Shown: positions 22,844 through 35,134 of the stretch, one piece after another
How positions within the stretch are numbered: position 1 is the first letter of the stretch
How the letters are laid out: each line of letters starts with the position of its first letter
From: Fomitopsis serialis
Taxonomy: Eukaryota; Basidiomycota; Agaricomycetes; Polyporales; Fomitopsidaceae
Length of the DNA stretch: 56,986 nt
Direction: 5' to 3'
NCBI RefSeq assembly: GCF_022376445.1
Contig: NW_025955213.1
Span: 1-56,986, forward strand
The notes under the pieces: model-generated
What the model saw: the letters and a program-made list of their open reading frames with translations, nothing else
Databases searched by the model: none
Told to the model about the DNA's origin: nothing
Made by a program: the position numbers and the translations under genes

Positions 22844-24820
22844 TTCTTGGGCGCGGAAGTGTTGCTTGAAATGTAATGTACACGCGTATAATCTCCGGTT
22901 TAATTGGTTTGTTCGGATGGTCGCAGCACTGTCACATGCAGAGCGTCTTGCATCGCCAACACCAGTCGTGTCGCCGCTAACTTGTCTGAAACAGCGGCTC
23001 ACTTGGTGGTATGCCCTGGGTGCTGTATGCATCAGTGCTCGTATAGTTAACGTCACGGTTAGCGAAACTTCCAGTTTTCTTCTCATCTTACGGAACTCAC
23101 TTCCTTATCTTCTGTGTCAGGGCGTAATCGGGGTCGCACGGTGTAGACGGCTCCCGGGGTTCATAAAAAGCCCATTCCATCGCTCAACCTACGCAACTGC
23201 AAGCATCAAAACTCGAGCGCAATGCCCTTGCAAACAGGCACGGGTGTCTAGGACCCACACAAATCAACAGGATAGAGTTTGGTGACCCCTGTATCTCTTT
23301 CCCGTTCACCAGATACAGCGTCGGCTGGCAATGTCCAACTCAGCCGATGTGTAGTCCGCCAGCATTGCAGCTAGATGGCATGGCACTAGCCCACCAACGT
23401 GATTAATATCGCCATATAACGACGCTCGGTGATAATGTTGGGTGCGACTTCCTCAAGAATAGTGCCCACCATAGTGACTTATTGAGGCGTAGCCGACGCC
23501 TTCGGACAGCTGACGAATGGTGTTCTCGCCACACTGCACGGGATATAACGCCACGGCAACCTCTATGGCCTCATGGCGTATGCGAAATGAATCGTGTTGC
23601 TGTCATCTGACATTTCGCGGCCATGGGCCTTAGCGAAGATGAGCAACATATGCCCCGAGGATCAGTGTTTGTGGTTAGTACAGATTCTCTCTTCGGAGTT
23701 GATTCAGTCTACACGCTTTTCCTGTCTAGACGCAGGCCATGCAGGCTCGACAAAGTCTCGACATCGAGCTGTCATTGCTGGACGTGGCCCTTGACTTTTC
23801 AGGAGGCGAATGCGTCCGGATATCACACGGCGCGAAGCTTCAAAGACGCCGACAAGGTACAGCGGGCCGTATCCTGGTAATCTCCCTCCCACTATGGTTG
23901 TATTACCGAGAGTATCGCGGAAGTGTCGTGGACAGCCGCAGGGCATGAATGACGAATAGTTGGTCACGAAACCTCTTACGGGGAGTGAAGTGCCTGTTTT
24001 CCTTCTCTGTTCTTGGCCAGTTCTCTGTGCATTCCTCTGGCACGGTCGCCTAGTCGGACTACAATATCTCAATTGTCCGCCGCAACTGTCGTGGGCACCA
24101 CAATTCATCTTTCGCGTGTCGTACGATAGCATGCGCCATCCTCAAGTCTGCCACGGCCCCTTGTGCTATACCACGTGTAATCACTCAAGTTGACCTTGCC
24201 CTGGTGGGACGGTTTAGTACGCCTACGTATCAGGTCTTGACGTTGTCTTTCCATTGATCATGAGCTCGATCTAGAGATCCGGGGATCTTGTCGTGCGGTT
24301 GATCGTCGACCCCGCCATTCGGCCGCTGTCCCTTTCCCAGCGCCAGACAAGGTTGACCGTGGAAAATGGAGCGATTCTTGCCTTGTGCCTTGGGGTACGC
24401 TTAGCGGTGGGTAGTTACGCCCTCGGTGCCGGAGTGTACAAACACTGCGGCCATCCAACTCCCTTTACAATTAGACCGCCTACTCCGGTCGGAGGTGTGT
24501 CAAGGCCGCCTTACCCACACGGGCGGCCTCTCACCCATGATATACCTTTTCAAGAAGCTAGAAGGCATTCTGACGAGCCATCCCGCGTATTACCAGGCCA
24601 CATGTGCTCCTAGGTGCCGAGCTCGGGAGGTGGCGATGATCGGAATTCACTAGGGGATGGTGTCCCTACTGTATCCATCCACTTAGCGCGATGGAGTGCT
24701 TTGGACCGCAATGGCTCGGACATCCGACTCCTCTGGGCGCGCATGAAACAGTTTATAAGATCGCCATCCAGAGGTTGTCATTGCTGTCCTCCACCGTTTG
24801 CATCGCGATAGCACCCAGCC
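22844..24820. other. 2-kb gene-free region
   Basis: Short open frames without family sequence. It probably holds the PPR terminator and the glutathione transferase promoter. No repeat or RNA gene recognised. Confidence 0.5.
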
Positions 24821-25684
24821 ATGGCTGTCAAACATGAGATCACCCTCTATGACGTTCGATGTACATTGGATCCCCCCGCATGGTCTCCTAATGTGTGGAG
24901 AATACGGTAGTTGTTCCACGATACTCACCTAGGGTGAATGTCTGATGCATGTTGACAGTTTCGTCCTCAACTACAAACGACTCCCGTATACCACCTGCTG
25001 GTTGTCATATCCAGATATCGGCAATGTGCTCTCCGCAGTAGGAGTCCCTCCGACTCGCACTCAGAAGCCGTTTTACACGGTCCCCTCCATCGTGGATCAC
25101 ACGGACGGCCTACACGTAGCCCTCTCGGACTCGGCGAACATCGCCATGTATCTCGAGAAGACACATCCTCTGCCGTCGATTTTCCCCGATGCTGACCCCG
25201 GTGTACAATTCGACTATATCGACTTCATGGAAGAGCACATCTATACCCCTATGATCTTAATGACAGTCCCTAGTACAACGCGGATTCTGGAAGGTCGCGA
25301 TCTCGAATATTATTTGGCAAGCCGGAAGGGTTTCCTAGGTCAGTCTGTCATTTTCCTGAACAACAGTAGCTCACGGGTAGATAAGGCATCGCACTGGAAG
25401 ACATGTTCCCTCCCCATAAGCAGCCAGCAATCTGGCGGAGTCTGGAGGAAGGTCTGGATAAGCTCGCCTCACTCATCGACAACCTGCCGCGTCGTGGTAG
25501 ACAGCGGCGCTGGCTGTTCAGCGCGACCGAAGGTCCGGGTTATGCGGACTTCGTTCTCGGGGCCATCTTCTGTTGGTTCGAGAAGGCAGGTCCAACGGGA
25601 GCCTGGAGTCGGATCCGATATCGTAACGGCGGGAAGTGGGATCATCTGGTAGAAGAACTGCAACCTTTCTCGAAGGTGATGTGA
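24821..25684 (+). CDS. glutathione S-transferase, LigE/FuA-like
   Basis: Cytosolic glutathione transferase of about 250 residues. Exons 24821-24906, 24959-25338, 25386-25684 join in frame. N-terminal thioredoxin-like half: MAVKHEITLYDVRCT, then WSPNVWRIRFVLNYKRLPY, TVPSIVDHTDG (the conserved cis-Pro with preceding Val) and SDSANIAMYLEKTHP (the Glu/Ser pair that holds glutathione). The C-terminal helical half carries GPGYADFVLGAIFCWFEKAG. The pattern LNYK..PY...W..YPDI is that of the fungal FuA or etherase-like class, which is expanded in wood-decay basidiomycetes and linked to handling of lignin- and wood-derived compounds. The class is inferred from memory of the pattern. Intact, with no truncation. 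Confidence 0.88.
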
Positions 25685-26040
25685 TGTACGTGTACGGCGT
25701 AGCGCACTAGATTGAACTACATAACTCATACGTCAGCGTGAGTGTGTAAAGGACCGATGGATCTCCGCTCCCGATCATACCTAGCAGCGATTATGTTCTC
25801 CTTGACGCTACATGGTTGCCGCCATGAGCGCACCGAGGATGCCGAGCCGCATAAGTCGTCAATATGACTTCCTATGGCGTACAATGATTTGACCGGCATA
25901 CTTCCTCTATATCCGGTATGCAGCACTAACGCTTACGACATGGATCATACGTGTGTTTGATTACTGCTCTAACCTCCTCGCGTACACTTGATATATGTTA
26001 GCAACCTGAATTGCATGTCCAAGACACATTGCATTCATAT
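25685..26040. other. convergent intergenic region
   Basis: It lies between the 3' ends of the transferase and the permease. Nothing coding is seen. Confidence 0.5.
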
Positions 26041-29000
26041 TCATACCGCCCCTGTTTTCTCATCATCTAGGGAGGTGGACGCCTTTTCCTGTTCATCGTG
26101 ACCGCTGATACCAGGGCCCTTGTAATGGCGATGTGCGCTATGAAGTATCGTCAGCTGGCTCAGCTGGGGAACAAATTGATTAGATACGTACCCACACACA
26201 TACCACACACTAGGATGGGGCAAGTCAGACTTATCCACGGTGGAGATAACATACCAGACTCACCCAGAGAGGAAAATCACGCCCACCGTGATTACCTATT
26301 GTGCGGGCCAGGCTGTCAACACGAGGCATAGAGGACGGATGCAAGGACGTACCGATGCGTAGTTCATATTCGTTTGGGTCACGGGGAGTTCTGTCGGAAT
26401 GCAGAAGATCACGCAGACGAACATCGTCCAGAAAATGCACGCCAAGTTCGCCGTCCAACCTAGCAGTCCGTCACCCATGTAAAAGGGTCCTGGTTTGAAA
26501 TGGACATCGGGATGGTTCCTGTACAGCCTTTTCCTGTGGTCAAAAGAGGAGCATAGTCAGCCCGCTTATCACATCGTATAGCCGGGTGCACACACAGGAT
26601 GATAGGGATGATGTACGAGGAGTCTAATGCGATAGCGCATAGGGCGAAGATGGCGTTTGCTGCGACGGGACTCGCCAGATCCAGAAGTCCGGGAAGAATA
26701 CTGAAGAACGTCGTGAACCACACCGCACGCAACGGCGTCTTCGTCCATGACGTTACGTGTCCAAAGTATTCACGATCCGGGAGCGCTGGGGAGACGAATC
26801 ATTTAATACCGCATCGGAATGCCACCTGGCAGAATTGACTGAGGCACGTACCATGATCGCGACTGAATGCATATACCATCCGCGAACACGCCTGTAATGC
26901 CGTTTGACAAACGAAGAACGCCGTCAGGCACACAAAGCTCTGAACCGACATCCATCAGCATCGGGGTTCGAAATGGTAGCGGCTAGGTACCAACCCATAG
27001 AAATAGCGCGCCAGGTTTTCCTATACGCAGCGCCATGATCTACGGACCCGACGGTATCAATTAAACTCTGTTGTCAGGCGGCCTCGCAATGAGGCAATGC
27101 TGCATACCTCAAGGAAGGCTGAACCAGACGCGCCCGGAAGGTTCTCACTGCGTCAGCAGCATCGCGTTAACGAAAGGGAGACTCGCATCGAATAAGCGCA
27201 CTCACAGGGGGCCGGAGCAAAGTACCATCACGATGTTCAGAATCCAACCGATCAAACCTGTGCCAATGACTGCGGGAAAGGTCATGTAACCGCTGTCAGC
27301 GAGACATAACCGGAGATGACATGCGCTCTGTGTCCTCACCCGCGATGAAGATAGCCGATGGCGCTGGAATTGGAAAATCCACGTTAAGATAATTATAGAC
27401 GAAACGTAGGGTGTAGGACGGCGCACCTGCATATGCTGCTCGCTTCACTTCTTCTCTGTGGCCTATCTGTCAGCATACGACGCCACCGCAAGAAAAGGGC
27501 TGCAGCTCGTCAACGCCACAGAACGGAGCATTTCCTGCGAAGCACGGCGATGGGAACTACCCCCGCAGTACTACTCCTCTTTGGAGCTTGAACGCGATCG
27601 CGCTAGTCCACTCTCACGCCCGAAGACATGAGGCACATCGAAACGGGGTGATGTGGGTAGAAGCGATGCTGTACGTTATGGACGCATTCGCGGAGCAAAC
27701 GAGGCTTCGTGAGATACGGGCGCCGAGCCGGTAGCCGTTCACGAGCGCAGGAACGTGGGGAAAACTGAGAAGATACGTACGAGATGTGCGCGGTAGCGTC
27801 GTAGTCCTATCCTCCTATGAGTTCCCGCGCAGAAGGCCCACAAGGTATTACTTACCGTCATCTACAGAAGAAAAAACCATATTAGCGTATTATTAAATGG
27901 CGCTCAAGGTAGATCGGAGACAGAAAAATGCAAGGCGCACGCGGAAAGAAGACATTACGAGAAACAGCTACCTCGCCGCCGCGGGCCCCCGAGCGCACGG
28001 ACGAGAGTCGCACCGGGTGTACATGAGCACACGCATCTGTGGTTTCTCTCCGCTCTCCTCCCGCTCGCACACAGGGACCTTGCTTCAATGTCTCTCCCAT
28101 AGCGGCCGGGACTATACTATCGGCGGCGGACTCATTCACGAGGATGCACCCAATCTCTAATCGCCTACTTGAACGGCGGGTGCATGCAATGTTCTGCACC
28201 GCGACCCTGAGCCGGTTCGGTGGCCGCAGATCAACGGCGTTTCGCTGCTCGTTACGTTTACAGTCCGTATGTCCGATGCAGCGCAAGAGGCACGTCGAAA
28301 CAAGGTTTCTCATCTCGAACTCGAGCACTCGTGCACATTGATCTCTGCACCACCGTGCGAACTGTCCACAGACACACGAGCCTACGCCACAGAAGGAAGG
28401 TACTCACCGTCCACTGGACACTCAGCAACCCGAACAGGAACGCGAGCCCCGTGTTCCACCCGCCCGTCTGGTTCACGATGCCATCGGAGCCGAAGACGTA
28501 TGAGGCGGCGTGCATCTCGGAGCGCGGCGTCATCGCAAGGAGTACGATGATGATGACTGTGGGCGGGCGTGAGGGTCAGTCAACGGACGTTAGCGGCCAG
28601 ACGGAGGAGGGTACGCACTGATAGTCGCGCCGAGATTGACGAACACAAAGGCCTTGGTGATGTGCGCGAGTTGGCGCGTCGCGAGGCAATTCTGTCGCGC
28701 ACGCGCACGCGGTCAATGCCAGAGCTTGAGTACGCCTCACACAGAAGAATGACTTACGAGAAGCCCGTTGAAGACAAGAAGACCGGCGAACAGGCCGACA
28801 GTCATGCCTTGAGTGACGACATAGTCACCGTCCTGCATTTTCATCCAGTCCAATATGAGCTCCCAGTGCGGCACGGCACAAAATGCATGCCTGACCTTCG
28901 CAACGACGACCGCCGCCCAGATCATGTTGGCCAGACCGAATTCCGTCGAAGACAAACCAGCGACTTGGCCTATCCACCCGTCAGTCCCATCGTGAGTTCT

Positions 29001-30135
29001 CCGGCCCCGAAGAGGAATGAGCATTGGGCACGCACCGAGCAGGTTGAGCCAGCCGACGATCCAGCCAACGATGGCGCGGTGGCGCGGCGGGCAGAGCTGC
29101 GCTGACGCGGTGTAGAGGCCGCCGCACGTCGGGAATGCGCTGACGATCTCGGCGATGCTAGAACCTACGGTGAAAAGAATCCTTGCTTAGCTCGAGCTTG
29201 GAAACGCAGTCATGGGACGAGACGGTGGGTTGCGCGTTGTTTGTGCAAACAAGATTACAAGCAGTCACAGTTATTTCCACCGTGTCAGGCTCCCTGAATG
29301 TCAAATTACACTCAAGCGGAGTGTGGCGGTTTCGATGTTTCGCCCCCACGTCGTACACCTATACAGCTACTGGTACGCTGAGTGCGCACCAGGCTGAGGA
29401 GGATATTATCTTGCGTGACCACTTGAGACACGTTCGCTGCGAAACAGCGGCACCATGTGGAAAAAGCTGTCAACGGACTGACGACAAGATGGCACCTGAG
29501 CGTCACAGGTAGCCACCATCGCCCGAAGAGGCTCCCGTGTCAATGTCCGCTACACCGACAGAAGCCGCCTGATAAAGCGAATGGGATACCTCGAACAGAG
29601 CCTCTCGTGAGAGGGTTGTAATGACTGGTACCTGTGCCATTGGCTGGCACTGCGAAAAAGATCCAAGTGGCAGCAACTCAGCAGTCCAGTCACCGCATAT
29701 CAAAGCGCACGCGTAGAAGCTTGAGATAACCCACGCGCAGGACGGCAATCCAGAACAAATGGGGGGCAAGCACGCACCGAGAGTGAAGCACATGCAAGCA
29801 CCAAGGATCCAGCACCATGTCACCGACGCGGGGCCACCGGTAAGGAGAGGCGTATTGAACGTCGTCGCAACACTGGAGCAGAGTCCCATGATACTGAACG
29901 CAAAGCTGATCTATGTGCGCAGACGCAGATTAGGAGGATCGCTCGCGAGCGTAGATCGTGTGCGCACCGTCGCCAGGTTGGAGAACTCGCGCTTGAAGGA
30001 GGGCACGTAGCCAAACTCCGCGAGCAGCCTGTCGTCGGCGTCGAGGCTCCCATTGGGGGACTGGGAGCTTGTTACGGACCTCGCGTCCACGTCGGTGCTC
30101 GGGAGGCCCTCCTTCGTTCCGGGGAAAGTCGACAT
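26041..30135 (-). CDS. amino-acid/GABA permease (APC superfamily)
   Basis: Twelve-helix plasma-membrane permease, about 530-550 residues over 4.1 kb. Start MSTFPGTKEGLPSTDVDARS at 30135; stop at 26041. Exons recovered include 30135-29968, 29910-29778, 29164 onward, a block ending 28408, the 6-nt exon 27861-27856, 27806-27781 and one starting at 27455; the rest follow with normal short introns. Joined, conserved APC sequence appears: FSIMGLCSSVATTF, SSIAEIVSAFPTCGGLYTAS, GWIVGWLNLLGQVAGLSS, GGWNTGLAFLFGLLSVQWT|MT|DYDATAHIS|EEVKRAAYA|APSAIF, FLWSFVCLTAFFVCQTALQA, RMVYAFSRDHALPDR and FKPGPFYMGDGLLGW. Three introns are very long for this genome: 29777-29165 (613 nt), 28407-27862 (546) and 27780-27456 (325). 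No frame break remains once these are spliced. Substrate (GABA, choline or other amino acid) cannot be read from sequence. Confidence 0.88.
27856..27861 (-). other. 6-nt microexon of the permease (Met-Thr)
   Basis: ATGACG between acceptor TTCTGTAG and donor GTAAGT. It sits between QWT and DYDATAHIS and restores the family motif QWTMTDYDATAHISEE. Confidence 0.78.
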
Positions 30136-32246
30136 GGTCGTACGGAAGAAAGCTGGAGCAGGGGGGAGCTCGCAGGTGGGTCCACGCGCACTGGGGAGGT
30201 GGAGAGACTAGAGGAGCCGCTATCAGCTTCGCGTTGACGTTCCGCCACGCACGCAGCAGAGCGGGTAGATAGCACTTGACAGCGAAGGCTAGACGAGTGA
30301 CCAGGCGGAGAGCTGGCGCTCCTGGAGATGCGGAGAACGGACAGAGGGATCTCACGCTGTCCGACGCCCTGATAATCGGCCTCATAGCGTGCCCGGGCGA
30401 TAAAACTTGGAAAACCCATCTCCGGCTCCGGAGGGCGCATCAAGGGGCGGGCGAAAAATGTTTGCCCGCCAAGGTGGCCGCTGTGTATCTTGGCGAGTTC
30501 GATCACGATCGCGCGGGAGCGCGTCCACAGTAGCGTCTCCGATACACACGTGCTACCGGTCCTCACTGTTGGCCGCAAATTAAATATTCACTAGCTATGA
30601 CATTCAACGCGGGCTATTACTTGTTACTGCCTGTTCACAGCTGGTTCCGAGTTTCCTGTGCTAGAAACCTTATCGTGACAAGCCAGTCCAATCCACGAAC
30701 TATCTGGCAATTTTCTCGGGACTCGGCGTTAGATGCAGTCGGTCGTTCAGGGGCGGCATTATCATCGCGCACCATATGCAAGAACCAAGGTTTCGTCTGC
30801 GGCGGATGTAGAAGGCTGATTCACCACAGATATATCCTCAAGGTGCGAAGATCCTTCTTCTCGACTTATCTGATTGTCTGAAAACTGACGGGACGAAGAG
30901 GGAACGACGTACTATGTACGCAATGCCGCGTACCTTCGCTGGACAGGAACTGCCAGGCCAGCTGACAGGAGGTGTCATGCAGCGCCCTTCGTAAGTTCCT
31001 TGTCCCTTCCTTTGCTGTCGTCAAGGATCGGCGGATGTTCTATGGGAATGGTTCCTGTCCCGGGCCTCCTCCGGGCCATCGGTGTGTTTTGGGAGTTCGT
31101 CAGCCGGGTCTGGCAAGCCGGTCCGCTGGCAGTGAGGACGGAAAACCTCGTCAATGTGATGATCTCTATGTCTGTGATCTCTGTGTCCGCAAGATCGTGG
31201 ATAGGTGTGGCAGCTAGCTAGCTACTAATGGTCAATCCTCTCATGCCACTGCGTTTGATTGTGATCAAGGAGCATAGCTATATACCGGTGAAAGGCTCTC
31301 GCCCATCACGGATGGAAAACCCTCCTCATCTCCTATTATTTCTATGTTGCTGGAGAGCGAAACTCAGCCATCTCTCGACTAGCCACATGGACCCCGACAA
31401 TTGTCTCTGCCAGCTTGAAGTCTGGCGTGTCTAAGTATCTGAGAGTGTCCCGAGCTAGACTGCTGAGCTCCTATCAGTACAGTACTTCTCCAAATGGCCA
31501 GGTTTCAGCCTTTGCGGGTCAGGTTACTGTACTCAGTATTCACTGGTAAGAGCATGATATGTGTGTTCAACGATGGCATACCAGAGAATGAGTGTTGCCT
31601 CGCTGAGGCACGACAGTACTAATCTCAATATCCCGGTCCCTTCGTGCCTGCCACATTGGCAGTGGAGGAACGGCGCCGTCGCCGTAGTCTCATACCAAGA
31701 CCCTCCACACGGCTCACACGTGAGGGGCTTGTGTCGAACCTAGCCGTCGCCGAGAGTTACCGTACCTATAAATGAAGCGTGACGCGTGCAGGCGTCTTGC
31801 CTCACTACGTTAACGTCTACAGAAGTATCAGTATGTACCAAGTAGGTCATTCGGCTGGCCGGCGCGGAAACTGAATGATTATACGTGCGTCTTCTGGTTC
31901 ACCAGTCATTTATGACCTCAGTGATACAGTAAGCTCTAGCATCCACTGAACAGACAACAGACCCAGAGGACGTCAAGAACATCAAACCCAAGTTCATCAC
32001 CTGGCGTACACACATATGTAAGTACAGTAGATGCAACAACAACAGCCAAGAGAAGACCACTGTCCGTACAAAACGTTCGAATCCCAAGAGATGGCGGAGT
32101 CATCACGAGCAACGAGCGGACGGGATTCAAGCGACGAGACAGTTCAACACCAGAGAGACACAAGAGTTCCCAAGACAGAAAGAGGGTTGTCCGTAGTGAT
32201 GCCACGGGCCTCCGGGAGGCCTTTTCCACGTCTGAATGGGTGGAGA
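30136..32246. other. 2.1-kb gene-free region
   Basis: Its left part is the permease promoter. No family sequence, repeat or RNA gene is recognised in the rest. Confidence 0.5.
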
Positions 32247-33095
32247 TCATAGGAGGAGCGCGGACAATGAGGCGACACCGCACGCGGCGATCACACCCAT
32301 GACACCGCCGGCAGACATGCCTAGCTGAGCGGGGGCTGCGCTCGCAGAGTTGGACGTACTCGCACTGCTGCCGGAGGACGAGGGCGAGGTGCTGCTCGCG
32401 GCGGAGCCTGAAGCGGAAGAGCTCACGCTGGACGGGGAGACGGACGGGGCAGCAGACGCTAGAAGCCACGCGTGAGAGTCCGTCGTGTGTGATGACACGA
32501 TGCGCGGAGTGACTTACTGCCTGGAGCGTCGACGGAGAAGGTGCCGCTCGTCGCGTATACAACCGACGCGTTCGCGGGGTCCACGAAGCTCACCTGGTAG
32601 TTACCACCGGTGACGAGAGTCACGTTCGTCCTGCGGGCAGGCGGGCAGTGTGTAAGCAGTGGGAATCACGCAACGTGGAGGCAACGCTTACACTGTGAAG
32701 CTCTGCGAGGGTGCGGGTCAGCTGGGGGACGCATTCCGGCTGGCTCGCACGGGCTTACCTGCGTGGTGAGGTTGACATATTGCGCAATGCTGAAGTTGCC
32801 ATTGAGCGTCGTGTTTTGAGTGTTGGACACAACGATGTCAATCGGGTTTGGGTCACCGGGAGTGTAGTCCCAAGTGATGGTGTTCGTCTGGTTCTGGACC
32901 CTGTCGACCCGACGGTTCAATAACTTCTGCCATTATCCCGTGAGCGCACACTTACCAGTACTCAGAGTCAGAGGGCGCGAGGATGGTGATCGCGGCTATT
33001 CAACGTTGTTCGGTTCCTCAGCCACACAGAGACGGCGCCATTGACGTACCGCGCGCGGCCGGGAGAGCGGCAAGAGCAGCGAGGAAAAAACGCAT
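32247..33095 (-). CDS. secreted Ser-rich GPI-type cell-wall protein (Kre9/KNH-like domain)
   Basis: Start MRFFLAALAALPAARA at 33095 is a signal peptide. Exons follow: AITILAPSDSEYW, then VQNQTNTITWDYTPGDPNPI to NLTTQ, the 11-nt exon 32702-32692 (SFTV), TNVTLVTGGNYQVSFVDPAN to VDAPG, and the Ser/Ala-rich tail ending at 32247. The core is the Ser-Thr-rich GPI-anchored/KNH domain (Pfam PF10342 family): an Ig-like beta sandwich with several N-glycosylation sequons (NQT, NTT, NFS, NLT, NVT, NAS). The tail is nearly all Ser, Ala and Gly and ends in a hydrophobic stretch (GVMGVIAACGVASLSALLL), as needed for GPI attachment. About 200 residues. Probable role: cell-wall or outer-membrane component; no enzyme motif. 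Confidence 0.8.
32692..32702 (-). other. 11-nt microexon of the GPI-type protein
   Basis: AGCTTCACAGT between acceptor CTCGCAG and donor GTAAGC. With the neighbouring exons it reads TTQ|SFTV|TNVTL in frame. Confidence 0.75.
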
Positions 33096-33368
33096 TGCGG
33101 GTTTGAGGGATAGAGGAGGGGTATACGCAGGACGACGAGGGAAGGTGGTGGTCGAAGAAAAAGACCAGACGGTGGGTAAAGAAGCTGTTGGTGGGGAGGG
33201 GCAAGGCCTCTGACGCCGATGGTCGCTTAGTCAGCAACGCGCCACCGAAAACATGGGCAGACTCTCGATCGCGTCTCTGCACAACGTCGATCATGCCTCC
33301 CCTGCTCATATCTACTCTGGATACCTCGGCGATCTTGTGTCGAGGATACCAATTCACTTCTATAGGTA
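33096..33368. other. intergenic region between GPI-type and coiled-coil genes
   Basis: It includes the promoter of the GPI-type gene and the 3' side of the next one. No other feature is seen. Confidence 0.5.
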
Positions 33369-33392
33369 CTACGATGCATCTACACTAAAAAG
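33369..33392 (+). repeat. candidate imperfect end repeat, left of the coiled-coil gene
   Basis: CTACGATGCATCTACAC plus seven bases match the inverse of 35228-35251 at 19 of 24 positions, with a 9-base perfect core CATCTACAC. No clear target duplication. The 9-mer also occurs near 35138, which weakens the case. Confidence 0.35.
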
Positions 33393-33405
33393 TATGTACA
33401 AAATT

Positions 33406-35134
33406 TTACTCTTCCGTGTCCGAATCAAGGTCATTATCAACGACTAGTGTGTACGTCTGATCAAGCTGTACAGTATCGTCTTGGTGAGTACTCGGTCCCA
33501 CCGTCTGTGACTGCGAGCCAGGCTGCACTGCCGCTTCGCGTGCCATTGCGCGTGCAATTGCCTTGCGAAGTTCGGCGAGAGCTTCCGCTTTCTTAACGTG
33601 GTTCTTCTTCATGGATGAGATCGACAGTATGTCTGGGTCGTCGAGTCGGCGAACCTTCAACTGATTGTCAATCTCATCCCTAGTCAGCTTCTCGAGCCTG
33701 ACTTCATCATCTATCAGCTCGATCTCCCGCAGCCGCGTCACACGTCCCCTCGCGCGCTGTTCTTTCGCCGCGGTTTCAGCAGCTCGCTGTCGAGCAACAG
33801 CGATGTCATGCTCAGCCTGTTGCTCGCGACGTCGAACCTCGTGCCCGCTACTGTCAAGCTCCCGCGCCTTCTGGCGAATGTGCGTATGGTCGCCTTCATC
33901 CAACATCGCGTCCATGAAGTCCTGCGTCCTGTTCTCGTGGTAGCGCTTCTGCGCATTGAAGTAGGCCTGGGTCCTACGGGGATTCTGGCGTGTCCACAAC
34001 CGGTAAGCCCCCAGTGCGCCCTCGTTTGCATCGTTCGTTGATAGCATCCATGCCTGGTCAAGTTCGTCACTTGTCGCAGTGCTGATTTCGCTCCCGGGTG
34101 CAAATTCCTCGGTAAAGCGCTCCCACGTCTCGGCTGCCCCCTTGAGGAAGGCCACAAGGATTGCTGGTAGAGCTGGGAGCTCAGGTATCATCCGATGTAT
34201 GGCTTCTATGACCTCCGAACGTTCCCACTCACTACCGTCTAGAACGGCTGTTTCATAGGTAGCGTCGGTTGCGAGTACAAGGTTCGGGTTGTCGATCAGT
34301 GATGCGCTGTGTGCCTTGACGCGATCGTGCAAGGGCCCGAGCCGGAGTCCGTTTTGGCATGCGCGTGCTGAACGGATGTACGGGATACAGACAACCTCGC
34401 CATAAATGGCGAGTACTGCCAATTCGGTGAGTGTCGGGATGTCATGAAGTGCGAGCCAGATATTTTCCTCCATATGGTTAAAACCAGGCTTCTCCTTCTT
34501 GTCACGGATGATGGCAAGGAACTCCTGGTAATGCGAACGATTGACTAGCAGTTCCCCTGCTGCATTGCAGTTCGACTGGTACTGGGTGTTGCTCGTGTCT
34601 GGGAAAACGATACCGCGCCGACCGAGGACGAGGGCGAAGTATTCCAACTGTTCCAGCTCGGCCTGAAGGGTACATATCTTCTTTCTCATGCGGGCTTCGC
34701 GGCGCTGAGTATTTCGCAGCCGCAATCGCGATTGCTCGAGTTTCGTCCACATCTGTTGCACTTGAATGGCTAACCTTTCCTTCTCCTCCTCGGCTCTTCT
34801 CGCAAGGTTGTAGGTATCTCGGGACATGTCTTCAATGTTACGCAGAGCACTCCGTGTCTCTTCTAGTTCAGCTCGAGTATGTTCGAGCTTGGCTTTGGTT
34901 GCCTGCACTCTGAAGGTCTGTATTCACGAAACTCATGATCCAGACATAAATACTCACCTTACTAGCAGTTGAACTTTCTCGTAGTGTTCGTCTGCGCTTC
35001 AGTGAGGCATCAGATAAGTTCTCTTTCCCCGATCCCTTCCTACAAGCCTCCTGTGCTTTGACTAAGGACTCTTTCTGAGCTGCTGTTCTTCGAGGATGGC
35101 GAATTTTGTATGCTCCATGGCTCTTGTTTCTCAT
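33406..35134 (-). CDS. uncharacterised coiled-coil protein, Agaricomycete-specific family
   Basis: Start MRNKSHGAYKIRHPRRTAAQ at 35134; one intron (donor GTAAGG near 34962, acceptor near 34907) joins STA|MQATKAKLEHTRAELEE. About 560 residues. Order: basic N-terminus; long coiled coil (about 60-150; heptads with Glu/Arg/Lys); a globular middle with LEQLEYFALVLGRRGIVFP, YQSNCNAAGELLV, HMEENIWLALHDIPTLTELA and PEVIEAI-like segments; WMLSTNDANEGALGAYRLW; a charged, Lys/Arg/Glu-rich second coil; and an acidic tail ending DSDTEE. I recall this family as multicopy in polypore genomes with no known function. The DANEGALG segment is its most constant part. It may belong to a mobile or TE-derived family (inference; see candidate end repeats at 33369 and 35228). 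No known domain can be named. Confidence 0.75.

Noticed and set aside
32073..32090. TTCGAATCCC resembling a tRNA T-arm
   Set aside because: No matching D-arm, anticodon stem or acceptor stem at the right spacing on either strand. A similar GGTTCGA at 8019 fails for the same reason.
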